Assembly: GCA_030149295.1 (NCBI GenBank)
Contig: JASBRV010000011.1
Location: 1 to 64,000, forward strand
Direction: 5' to 3'
Origin: Bacteriovoracales bacterium
GTDB lineage: Bacteria; Bdellovibrionota; Bacteriovoracia; Bacteriovoracales; Bacteriovoracaceae
Length of the DNA: 64,000 bases
Below are positions 24,730 through 31,977 of the stretch, one piece after another. The first letter of the stretch is position 1, and every line of letters starts with the position of its first letter. Under the pieces are notes generated by a model. The model did no database searches and was not told where the DNA came from. It saw only the letters and a list, made by a program, of their open reading frames with translations. The position numbers were made by a program, and so were the translations under genes.

Positions 24730-25368
24730 ATGAAAAAGTTATTATCGGCAATTACACTAGCAACACTTCTTTTAAGTTCAGCAGGAGCTAATGAAAATGA
24801 TATTTACCTTGGTGAACCAGGATACGGTGGGAGTGGGTGTCCTGCAGGAACGGCCATGGCAACACTAAGTCCTGATAAGAAAGCTCTTAGTATCATCTTT
24901 GATGAGTACTTTGTCGAAGCAGGTGCCGTTAATAGGAAGAGACTTGCCAGAAAGAACTGTTCTATTGCAATTCCGGTGCACGTTCCACAAGGGTTCTCAG
25001 TGAGTATCATCGATGTCGATTATAGAGGATATGTTTCTCTTCCTCGTCGTGCTCAGGCGCGCTTCTCAGCAGAGTACTTCTTTGCAGGTATTAGAGGGCC
25101 TCGTTACACAAAGACCTTTCGCGGACAAACAGATAAAGACTACGTTCTTCGTAACCAATTAGGTCTTCAGGCAACTGTTTGGTCAAAGTGTGGGGCTGAT
25201 GTGAACCTCAGAGTAAACTCTAGTATGATGGTTCGTGTAGCTTCAACAAGAGATGATGCTCTTGCTACTGTTGACTCAGCTGACTTTCGCTCAGGTATCA
25301 AATACAAGCTTCAGTGGAAGAGATGTAATGGTCAAGCTCCAGCAGACTCTTTCGGTCACTGGAACTAA
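24730..25368 (+). CDS. DUF4360 exported protein
   Basis: 212 residues with a signal peptide (MKKLLSAITLATLLLSSAGA). The mature protein is a complete DUF4360 domain: GGSGCPAGTAMATLSPDKKA at about 32-51, FDEYFVEAG, RKNCSIAIPVHVPQGFSV, DVDYRG, and a C-terminal Cys pair (SKCGADVNLRVNSS, KRCNG). GGAGAGAG precedes the ATG, matching the leader of the divergent paralogue. Members of this family are secreted and uncharacterised, with conserved Cys that suggest disulfides. A strong terminator follows the gene. Confidence 0.85.
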   Translation: MKKLLSAITLATLLLSSAGANENDIYLGEPGYGGSGCPAGTAMATLSPDKKALSIIFDEYFVEAGAVNRKRLARKNCSIAIPVHVPQGFSVSIIDVDYRGYVSLPRRAQARFSAEYFFAGIRGPRYTKTFRGQTDKDYVLRNQLGLQATVWSKCGADVNLRVNSSMMVRVASTRDDALATVDSADFRSGIKYKLQWKRCNGQAPADSFGHWN

Positions 25369-25398
25369 TCAGTTCTTATTATTCGATTTTCCTCTAAG

Positions 25399-25425
25399 GG
25401 GCAGTGGTAACACTGCCCTTTTTTT
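25399..25425 (+). terminator. Strong intrinsic terminator after the DUF4360 gene
   Basis: Perfect 8-bp stem GGGCAGTG (25399-25406) and CACTGCCC (25411-25418) with loop GTAA, followed by nine T. It runs into the end of the convergent gene at 25424. Confidence 0.9.
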
Positions 25426-25951
25426 ATTTGAGCCTCATCTTTACAGGACGACCACTACTGTCTTCTCCATGAAACTCAACCCATCTCACATTACCAAAAA
25501 TGGTGACCTTTGAGTGAAGGCGCTTTAGGTTGTAGAGTTCACCTCTTACGAGAACCTCATTTCTCACCTGACAGGTCCCAGACTTATTGCGGTCAACTGA
25601 AACCGTCACTTGGCGGCTATCGAGGATTCCTTTCTTAGAGAATTCATCCATAGACTCTGTGACAAAGATCACTTCACTGCCAGAGACGGCCGTAGACTTC
25701 GGTTCGAGGGGACCTCTGATAAAGCCGGGTGATTCATCAAGTGATTTCCACTGACCATCTTCTTCATCCATTTTCCAATCTGCATAGACATCGCCCTTGA
25801 TTTCACAAGTAGTATCGTCATAGCGGACCTTATAATGGAGAACATTCTTCTCATTGATAGTCTTTGAGACCTTGAGAATCGTCGCCGAGCCTGCGAAAGA
25901 GGAAGTATTAAAGAGAGCAAAAATAAAGAGGGGTAGGATTTGTTTTTTCAT
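25424..25951 (-). CDS. Exported protein, unknown family
   Basis: 175 residues with a signal peptide (MKKQILPLFIFALFNTSSFA). The mature part is beta-rich with two Cys (DDTTCEIKG and SGTCQVRN) likely to pair in the periplasm. No domain recognised. AAGGGG lies 3 bases before the ATG. An inverted repeat AGTGTC-N9-GACACT lies 59 bases upstream, where a regulator could bind. The 3' end lies inside the T-run of the opposite terminator. Confidence 0.65.
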   Translation of the reverse strand: MKKQILPLFIFALFNTSSFAGSATILKVSKTINEKNVLHYKVRYDDTTCEIKGDVYADWKMDEEDGQWKSLDESPGFIRGPLEPKSTAVSGSEVIFVTESMDEFSKKGILDSRQVTVSVDRNKSGTCQVRNEVLVRGELYNLKRLHSKVTIFGNVRWVEFHGEDSSGRPVKMRLK

Positions 25952-26009
25952 GGACCCCTTATACCTCTTCTTAAAAACTGGGAAGGCCCAATGAAAATGA
26001 TTTCATAGG

Positions 26010-26030
26010 AGTGTCAAAACTTTAGACACT
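26010..26030. promoter_or_regulatory. Inverted repeat AGTGTC-N9-GACACT
   Basis: Perfect 6-base arms at 26010-26015 and 26025-26030, 59 bases upstream of the secreted protein gene that starts at 25951. A related GTGTCA motif with a dyad lies ahead of the protease gene at 26853. It is not followed by T and is not a terminator. Confidence 0.4.
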
Positions 26031-26044
26031 TTCTCTAGAAAACA

Positions 26045-26074
26045 AAAAAGGGCCCCCTAAAGAGGCCCTTTTTA
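26045..26074 (-). terminator. Terminator after the secreted protease gene
   Basis: GGGCC and GGCCC arms at 26050-26054 and 26064-26068, extended by A-run/T-run pairing, with T-rich sequence on both strands. It lies about 40 bases past the stop at 26110 on the minus strand. Confidence 0.65.
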
Positions 26075-26109
26075 AAAGCTATTTGTTAAAATTCCTTTTT
26101 AACGATGCT

Positions 26110-26853
26110 CTAGTAAGACAATAATGCTTCTTCTGCCAGACAAGCGCGAATAGCTTTAACTAATTCTTGATTTTCACTAATAACAGTTGCTGAATTTGAA
26201 CCACCTCTAGAGTAACAACCTCCATTGGTGTGGATCCCAACAATCATTTCATCGCTTTCACGAATGATTGAAGACCCTGAGTTACCACCCATCGTATCAG
26301 CGATATGGTACATGGCCGAACCTCTTAGGCGCACAACTTCACCCGTGTGAGTTTGCTGAGCAAGGTTTCTTTCTGGATCAGAGCGGTCAAGTCCGTAACC
26401 TGTAATACGGATAAGATCACCGGCCTTAGGTCCGTTGAAATCAACATTATAGTAACCTTGAACGTCACCAGCATAGAGACCAGTTTCAGTATTAGGAAGA
26501 ACCTTAAGAACGGCCCAGTCATCACCGATTCCTGAATAATTCCAAACAGAGTTTGCTTTATCTACAGGGTAAATATCGCGGCTTTCTGGGTGCTGAATAC
26601 GTCCACCAATTGAAGGAGGTGTATTAAACTCTGCAAAGCCAAATGTTGCATCACAGTGTCCTGCTGAGATAGCACATGTTTTTCCAATCATTGTCACTGT
26701 ACAGCCACCACCGTCAGTCATTTTGCCAAGTAAACGGCCGATCTTTGGTAAAGAAGAAGGAACACGATCGTCGGTTCCACAAATAGATTTTTGACCTGCG
26801 TAAATAGATGAACTTAAAAGTAGTGAAAGCACTACGTTGCCGATAATTTTCAT
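26110..26853 (-). CDS. Trypsin-like serine protease, exported
   Basis: 247 residues with a signal peptide (MKIIGNVVLSLLLSSSIYAG). The S1 triad is clear: His-66 in AISAGHCD, Asp-112 in GDDWAVLKV, Ser-192 in MGGNSGSSII. Cys pairs around CTVTMIGKTC and GGCYSRGG suggest disulfides. GNSGSS with NGGCYS resembles glutamyl-endopeptidase-like (V8/S1B) enzymes, but specificity is uncertain. GGAGGAA precedes the ATG. It probably degrades proteins in the periplasm or outside the cell. The upstream region holds a TGTCA-N10-TGACA dyad. Confidence 0.9.
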   Translation of the reverse strand: MKIIGNVVLSLLLSSSIYAGQKSICGTDDRVPSSLPKIGRLLGKMTDGGGCTVTMIGKTCAISAGHCDATFGFAEFNTPPSIGGRIQHPESRDIYPVDKANSVWNYSGIGDDWAVLKVLPNTETGLYAGDVQGYYNVDFNGPKAGDLIRITGYGLDRSDPERNLAQQTHTGEVVRLRGSAMYHIADTMGGNSGSSIIRESDEMIVGIHTNGGCYSRGGSNSATVISENQELVKAIRACLAEEALLSY

Positions 26854-26905
26854 ACTTCCTCCCTGAAGGTATTAAAATCGCTGTAGAAATAGCTTATGGG
26901 GGTGG

Positions 26906-26925
26906 TGTCACTTTGGCGACTGACA
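26906..26925. promoter_or_regulatory. Inverted repeat TGTCA-N10-TGACA upstream of the protease
   Basis: Arms at 26906-26910 and 26921-26925, centred about 60 bases before the protease start. It shares the GTGTCA half-site with the dyad at 26010-26030. Confidence 0.35.
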
Positions 26926-27004
26926 TCTTCTTACCAAATGGCTGGATGTTATAACGACAAATTATTGACGCCTTTTTAAGAGGGGCCCTTCTTCCTAAAC
27001 CCCT

Positions 27005-27099
27005 GATTAATCCTGATTTATCAGGACTTTTGTGGACAAAAGAAACGTCAGCTTTTAGTATAGCCCATCAATTTAAATGTAAGATTTTGTTGATTAATC
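27005..27099. repeat. Palindromes upstream of phnC: two GATTAATC sites and TCCTGA/TCAGGA
   Basis: GATTAATC occurs at 27005-27012 and 27092-27099. Overlapping the first is TCCTGA (27011-27016) with TCAGGA (27021-27026), a perfect dyad with a 4-base centre and no T-run. All lie in the 282-base gap between the protease and phnC, so they are candidate operators for phnCE. Confidence 0.35.
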
Positions 27100-27135
27100 G
27101 GCACCATGGATGGGCAAAAAACAACAGGAAAATGA

Positions 27136-27915
27136 ATGACAACACAGACACAACCCATCCTGTCCGTGGAGAAACTGAATAAAGTTTATCCCAATGGAAC
27201 CCATGCTCTTAAAGGCGTGAGCTTTGACGTAAAAAAAGGTGAATTCCTTGTCGTAATTGGTCTCTCAGGCTCAGGTAAATCGACTCTTCTTCGTTGTATC
27301 AACCGCCTCCATGAGCCAACCACGGGGAGCATCCTCTTTGAAGGTAAAGATATTACCAATATTAAAGGCTCACCTCTGAGAACGCTACGCTCACGTATTG
27401 GAATGATTTTTCAGCACTTCAACCTCATTCCAAGAAAGACGGTTCTTACCAATGTTCTCACGGGCACACTCTCACGTACGGGAATTGTAAGTTCAATCTT
27501 TGGTATCTTCCCCGAGGAAGACAAGAAGAAAGCACTTTCTCTTATTGAACTGGTTGGACTCACTGGCAAGGAAAACAGAAGAGCAGACAACCTCTCTGGT
27601 GGGCAGCAACAGCGTGTGGCCATTGCTCGCGCCCTTATGCAAGACCCCAGTATCCTTCTCGCCGATGAGCCTGTCGCTTCACTTGATCCCGCAACTAGCC
27701 ACTCTGTTATGCAATACCTTAAGAAAGTAAACGAAGAGCTAGGGGTAACAATCCTTTGTAACTTGCACTTTCTCTCCCTTGTTCGCCAATATGCAACCCG
27801 AGTGATTGCCCTAAAAGACGGCAAATTAATCTATGAGGGCAGCCCAAGTGAAATTGATGAAAATTGGTTTCAAACCATTTACGGTGAAGACGCAGTAGAA
27901 GTAACAATCGACTAA
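27136..27915 (+). CDS. phnC: Phosphonate-type ABC transporter ATP-binding protein PhnC
   Basis: 259 residues. Walker A GLSGSGKST (about 40-48), Q-loop MIFQHFNLI, the C-loop LSGGQQQRVAIARAL, Walker B ILLADEPVASLD and the His-loop NLHFLSL are all intact. The early motif LNKVYPNGTHALKGVSF and the NLIPRKTVLTNVL segment are typical of PhnC. AGGAA precedes the ATG. It energises the PhnE permease encoded 20 bases downstream. The cognate PhnD gene lies apart at 21.4-22.3 kb. Confidence 0.93.
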   Translation: MTTQTQPILSVEKLNKVYPNGTHALKGVSFDVKKGEFLVVIGLSGSGKSTLLRCINRLHEPTTGSILFEGKDITNIKGSPLRTLRSRIGMIFQHFNLIPRKTVLTNVLTGTLSRTGIVSSIFGIFPEEDKKKALSLIELVGLTGKENRRADNLSGGQQQRVAIARALMQDPSILLADEPVASLDPATSHSVMQYLKKVNEELGVTILCNLHFLSLVRQYATRVIALKDGKLIYEGSPSEIDENWFQTIYGEDAVEVTID

Positions 27916-27935
27916 ATTAAGCAGAGACAACAACT

Positions 27936-29009
27936 ATGGAAACACAAGAAACAGCACTCCCCCACACCATGGGTCCAACTGGCATCGCTCAAATGAAGAG
28001 AGTCATTAGTGCCTACACCATGGACCTTCTTCACTGGGCCTATATTGGTCTCGTGAGTTATAAAATCATCTATCAAAAAGTGATCATGGATATGCGTGAT
28101 CCAGACTTTAGCTGGAATGAGCCCGTTTTCGCTCTCGCTATCGGCGCTATCATCGCCCTTGGCCTCTTTTTTACAAAATTCAGTGTCGGTCGTGCGGTCA
28201 AAGGTCTCTACGATCTTGATGAGAACAAGAGTATTATGAAAGAGCCCTTTACCCTCTTGGGCTACTTCACTATTTTCCTCACCTTCATCGCTGGTCTCTT
28301 TATTTCACAAGTCTCTTTAAGAGAATTCTTCTCTCAGGCCGGAATGCTTGGGGCTAAGAGGATCTTTACTGCGCTTTTCAATCCTAACTTTGGGATTATT
28401 GAACCCGCAATATTCGCGGCGATTGAAACCATTTACATGGCCTTTATCGCTACAGTAACAGCGCTCCCCTTTGCCTTTCTCCTCGGATTCTTCGCGGCAA
28501 GAAACTTAATGAGCAGCTCTCCTATTCTCTTTTTCATCTACAACGCCACACGATTCTTTCTCAATATCACCCGCTCTATTGAGCCTCTGGTATGGGCGAT
28601 TATCTTTTCTGTGTGGGTGGGAATTGGTCCTTTCGCGGGAATGCTCGCCCTATGCCTCCACTCCGTATCCTCACTGGCCAAGCTCTACTCCGAGCAGATT
28701 GAAAATATCAGTGAAGGACCTATTGAAGCGATGACCGCAACTGGTGCCCATCCAATTCAGGTGATTTGGTTTGGTGTGGTTCCTCAGATTGTTCTGCCCT
28801 ACCTCTCCTTCACCATTTATCGTTGGGACATCAACGTAAGAATGGCCACTGTCATTGGTCTTGTTGGCGGCGGGGGTATTGGAACCCTTCTGATGCAATA
28901 TCAAGGGCTCGCCAAATGGAATGAAGTTGGCCTTCTCGCCATTACAATTGCCGTGATCGTTTGGGTTATGGACTATAGCTCTTCTAAAATCCGTGAATCG
29001 ATTAAGTAG
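27936..29009 (+). CDS. phnE: Phosphonate-type ABC transporter permease PhnE, N-terminally extended
   Basis: 357 residues against a usual length near 270. The C-terminal 210 residues are a standard PhnE/BPD permease domain, with the coupling segment EAMTATGAHPIQVIWFGVVP and the PhnE signature GLVGGGGIGTLL. The extra N-terminal part (about 1-140) adds a predicted helix near 33-50, one near 65-83 and one near 107-125, so the protein has more membrane spans than the classic form. It forms the inner-membrane channel for the ligand delivered by PhnD. It follows phnC after 20 bases, and a terminator follows. Confidence 0.88.
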   Translation: METQETALPHTMGPTGIAQMKRVISAYTMDLLHWAYIGLVSYKIIYQKVIMDMRDPDFSWNEPVFALAIGAIIALGLFFTKFSVGRAVKGLYDLDENKSIMKEPFTLLGYFTIFLTFIAGLFISQVSLREFFSQAGMLGAKRIFTALFNPNFGIIEPAIFAAIETIYMAFIATVTALPFAFLLGFFAARNLMSSSPILFFIYNATRFFLNITRSIEPLVWAIIFSVWVGIGPFAGMLALCLHSVSSLAKLYSEQIENISEGPIEAMTATGAHPIQVIWFGVVPQIVLPYLSFTIYRWDINVRMATVIGLVGGGGIGTLLMQYQGLAKWNEVGLLAITIAVIVWVMDYSSSKIRESIK

Positions 29010-29027
29010 TCTCTCCTTTTAAAGATG

Positions 29028-29058
29028 CGCTAGGGTTATACCTAGCGTTCCTTTTATT
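29028..29058 (+). terminator. Terminator after phnE
   Basis: Perfect 7-bp stem CGCTAGG (29028-29034) and CCTAGCG (29041-29047), loop GTTATA, then TTCCTTTTATT. It separates phnCE from the following redox operon. Confidence 0.75.
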
Positions 29059-29126
29059 CAATTTAAGAAACTCAATAACTCCTCTATAAATGGACCATAG
29101 TGTTCAACATCATAGAGGAGGAATCT

Positions 29127-29603
29127 TTGAAATCACTTACTAAATGGGTAACCATTCTCTTTGCTCTCTTTTCATTAGGAGCTTTCGCTCAGGAAGGACG
29201 TAATGTCTCTGAGTACAACCTTGACGGCGATCTTGGTCTAAAGGGCTACGATCCTGTTTCTTATTTCGCTGAAGGCGGCTCAAAGCCCGCTAAAGGCAAC
29301 GCTCAAATCACTCATCATCATGAGGGTGTCACTTACAGATTCTCAAGTGTGGAAAACAGAGAAATCTTTAAGGTTATGCCTGAAAGATATGAGCCAACTT
29401 ATGGTGGGTACTGCGCATGGGCCATGGCCGCAAGTGGAAGTAAAGTCGACATTGACCCAACTCTCTACACAATTGATGGCAACCGTATTCACTTTTTCAT
29501 CGCTCCGGGAACAAAGAGAAGTTTTGACCGCAATGTTGCGCGCTTCTCAGCTCGTGCCGATAGAAACTGGGAAAACCTCACTGGCGAGAAACCAAGACTT
29601 TAA
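29127..29603 (+). CDS. YHS-domain exported protein
   Basis: 158 residues from a TTG start at 29127 that sits after GAGGAGG at good spacing; reading from an in-frame GTG at 29100 would add residues encoded by the ribosome site itself. The TTG start gives a clean signal peptide (MKSLTKWVTILFALFSLGAFAQ). The mature part has the YHS-domain pattern: GLKGYDPVSYFAEGG, a Phe-Ser-x-x-x-Asn-Arg turn, and PTYGGYCAWAMA with a single Cys. Such proteins are periplasmic and may bind metal. It is first in a four-gene run with a dihaem cytochrome, a YceI protein and a haem-motif barrel. Confidence 0.82.
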   Translation: MKSLTKWVTILFALFSLGAFAQEGRNVSEYNLDGDLGLKGYDPVSYFAEGGSKPAKGNAQITHHHEGVTYRFSSVENREIFKVMPERYEPTYGGYCAWAMAASGSKVDIDPTLYTIDGNRIHFFIAPGTKRSFDRNVARFSARADRNWENLTGEKPRL

Positions 29604-29628
29604 TTACTAAGACCTTAGGGAGCAGAAG

Positions 29629-30291
29629 GTGACAACTTTTAATCAATTCATTCTTTATTCGATTTTATCCCTCACAGTTCTGACGAGTTGTGGAAATTAT
29701 GAGGAATTCAAAGAAGACCCTTCTGCTCTCTTTCAAGGAGCTGCAGGCCTTGGAGAGCTGACCTTTTCTCAAATTAAAGAAGAGGTCTTTGATGCCAGCT
29801 GCGCTCGCTGCCACGGACAAGAGTACAGTAATTATAATGACGTCATCGCCAATCTTGATGCCATCGTCGCTTCTGTGCGAAGTGATCGCATGCCAAAGGA
29901 TGGCCCTCTCTCCCTAGAATTAAAGCAGAAACTCTTTACCTGGGTCGCTTCTGGTGCACCTCAAGGTGATGTCATCATTGTTCCCATTAAGCCAGAGCCG
30001 ACATTTGCTTCACTTGGCCGCACAATTTTTGCCACCAAGTGTATCCGCTGTCACACCGAGGGAGGACCGTCACCATTCTACCTTAATGACAGGCAAAACC
30101 TGATGGTTTACGCCTCCGTTTTCAACCCTTTCCTCTTTGATTTTGAATTTCCTGAGGAGGGTGACTTTATTAAGAGACTTGTCAGTGATGACCCAGTCGA
30201 GCAAATGCCTCCGGCAAGAAGTAGCCTTGAGCTTCTTACCGAAGAAGAACGCGCCATCATTATTGAATGGATTAAACAAGGCCTACCTTAA
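29629..30291 (+). CDS. Dihaem cytochrome c-like lipoprotein
   Basis: 220 residues from a GTG start with AGGGAG 7 bases upstream. The signal peptide ends in the lipobox LTSC (Cys-21). Two haem-attachment motifs, CARCH (58-62) and CIRCH (138-142), each followed by a Met-Pro segment (RMPKDG and EQMPPAR) able to supply the axial Met, indicate two c-type haem domains in tandem. It should transfer electrons in the periplasm while tethered to a membrane. It lies between the YHS and YceI genes with short gaps, on the same strand. Confidence 0.87.
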   Translation: MTTFNQFILYSILSLTVLTSCGNYEEFKEDPSALFQGAAGLGELTFSQIKEEVFDASCARCHGQEYSNYNDVIANLDAIVASVRSDRMPKDGPLSLELKQKLFTWVASGAPQGDVIIVPIKPEPTFASLGRTIFATKCIRCHTEGGPSPFYLNDRQNLMVYASVFNPFLFDFEFPEEGDFIKRLVSDDPVEQMPPARSSLELLTEEERAIIIEWIKQGLP

Positions 30292-30315
30292 CGAGAACGG
30301 CTTACGGAGACAGCT

Positions 30316-30852
30316 ATGAAGAAGATACTAATCACCCTACTCTTACCCCTAAACTTATTTGCGGCTACCTACAATATTAATAAGGCCCAAGTCGAATTTG
30401 AAGCGAAGGGATTTCCTACCTTTATCACAATCAAAGGAAAGACCCAAAACCTAGAAGGCTCTCTAGTTTTTGATAAAGACACAAAGAAGACTAGTGGAAG
30501 TTTTAAAGTCCCCCTGACAACAATTAAAACTGGCATGGATTTACGAGATGATCATATGATTAATAAGTATCTCGAGGCCAAGAAGTTTCCCCACGCAACG
30601 TTAACGCTAATGCCTTTCACACTGGAAGAAGAAGGTGAAATTAAAGGAACTCTGGAACTTCATGGAGTAAAGAAAGACGTCAGTGTCACTTATGAGAGAA
30701 CTCAACTTAAAGAGAAAACCATTAGCTTTAATACCAATTTTGATCTCTCTCTAACTGACTTTCAAATCGCTATCCCAAGTTTTCAGGGCATCACTGTCGC
30801 CAAAGAAGTGAGTGTCGCCGTCAATTTTATGGCCGTTAACAAAGAAAATTAA
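30316..30852 (+). CDS. YceI-family periplasmic protein
   Basis: 178 residues with a signal peptide (MKKILITLLLPLNLFAA). The YceI lipocalin-like barrel is recognisable from NKAQVEFEAKGFP, the central MDLRDDHMINKYLEAKKFP (the family's R[DN]xHh...LdaekyP motif), and GTLELHGVKKDVSV. YceI proteins bind isoprenoid or quinone-like lipids in the periplasm. GGAG lies before the ATG. It stands between a dihaem cytochrome and a haem-motif barrel, so a quinone or lipid carrier role in the same redox chain is a reasonable inference. Confidence 0.9.
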   Translation: MKKILITLLLPLNLFAATYNINKAQVEFEAKGFPTFITIKGKTQNLEGSLVFDKDTKKTSGSFKVPLTTIKTGMDLRDDHMINKYLEAKKFPHATLTLMPFTLEEEGEIKGTLELHGVKKDVSVTYERTQLKEKTISFNTNFDLSLTDFQIAIPSFQGITVAKEVSVAVNFMAVNKEN

Positions 30853-30864
30853 AAGAGAAGTTTC

Positions 30865-31977
30865 ATGAAAATTTACCTCACCCTCTCCCTTATTGCCCTC
30901 TTTCTCAATCCGAGCACCCACGCTTGGGTAGAAAATGTGGGAAGTGGATATCCCAATTGTATGGCCTGCCACATCAGCCCGACGGGAGGTCATATTCTCA
31001 CTGATTATGGCCGTGCCCTTTCAAGTGAGCTGATGTCCACCATTAAGACCAAGGACTTTCAAAATCCCTTCTACGGTCTGGCTAAGAATACGGACACACT
31101 CAAGTGGGGAGGAGACATCAGGGCCGCCCAAACAAGAATTGAAAATGATCAAATTAAGAGGGGCTCAAGCTTTCTGATGCAAAATAATATTGAGGCCGCC
31201 GCCTATGTTAAGGACTTTGTCTTTGTTGCCACGGTAGGCACGACAGAGGGACCCTCACGCGTTCCCAACAAAGGTGAATTCATTTCAGAGCGCCACTACA
31301 TCATGTATCAAGGGGACCCCACCGCCAGGGTTCGCGTTGGAAAGTTTAGACAAAATTTTGGTATAAACGATCCCAATCACACGCGCTTCACCAAACAGGA
31401 CCTTGGTTTTGGCAGCTATAGCGAAACCTACCAGCTTGAATACTTCAAGGCCTTTAGCTTTGGCGAAGGAGTGCTCTCGACTTCCCTTGGCCGAATTGAC
31501 CAGCCCAGAAATACAAGAGAGAAGAATGTGATGGGTCAATTCACCCATTACCTTGGAGGCAAGTCCCGCCTCGGCGCCAATGTCCTCTTAGGGGAGTCTC
31601 CCTCAACTCGACGAGCGATCTATGGAATCAATGGCGTTTTTGGCAGCAAGAAGCATACTCTGCGCTTTGAACTTGATTATCAGGTCAGCCAAAATATCGC
31701 TTCTAACCCCAAAGGAGAAAAGACCCACGGTCTCTTTGGCAATATCATCCTAGGAACAAGACCCTTTGATGGTTTCTTCCCCTATCTTGTCTATGAACAT
31801 AAGCAGACGAACCTTGATCAGAGCCGACAAAGTATGACCACAGCACCAGGAATTGGTTTTCAATTCTTTCCCATTAGTCACGTAGAAGTTCAGTTTGAGC
31901 ACCAGTACCGAACAGCGCTTGCCACAAAGGATAACCCAAGTCATCGCAGTTTCTTAGTGGTGCACCTCTATCATTAG
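30865..31977 (+). CDS. Outer-membrane beta-barrel-like protein with one CxxCH haem motif
   Basis: 370 residues with a signal peptide (MKIYLTLSLIALFLNPSTHA). Directly after it comes CMACH (32-36) within a PNCMACHISPTGG segment, a c-type haem attachment site. The remaining 300 residues are beta-rich, with many alternating aromatic strands (VRVGKFRQNFGIN, YQLEYFKAFSF, LGANVLLGES, VEVQFEHQYRTA), and end in VHLYH. The look is of a 14-to-16-strand porin with a haem plug. It may be an electron conduit or sensor in the outer membrane. Last of the run starting at 29127; it overlaps the convergent Ppx/GppA gene by 4 bases. Confidence 0.7.
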   Translation: MKIYLTLSLIALFLNPSTHAWVENVGSGYPNCMACHISPTGGHILTDYGRALSSELMSTIKTKDFQNPFYGLAKNTDTLKWGGDIRAAQTRIENDQIKRGSSFLMQNNIEAAAYVKDFVFVATVGTTEGPSRVPNKGEFISERHYIMYQGDPTARVRVGKFRQNFGINDPNHTRFTKQDLGFGSYSETYQLEYFKAFSFGEGVLSTSLGRIDQPRNTREKNVMGQFTHYLGGKSRLGANVLLGESPSTRRAIYGINGVFGSKKHTLRFELDYQVSQNIASNPKGEKTHGLFGNIILGTRPFDGFFPYLVYEHKQTNLDQSRQSMTTAPGIGFQFFPISHVEVQFEHQYRTALATKDNPSHRSFLVVHLYH

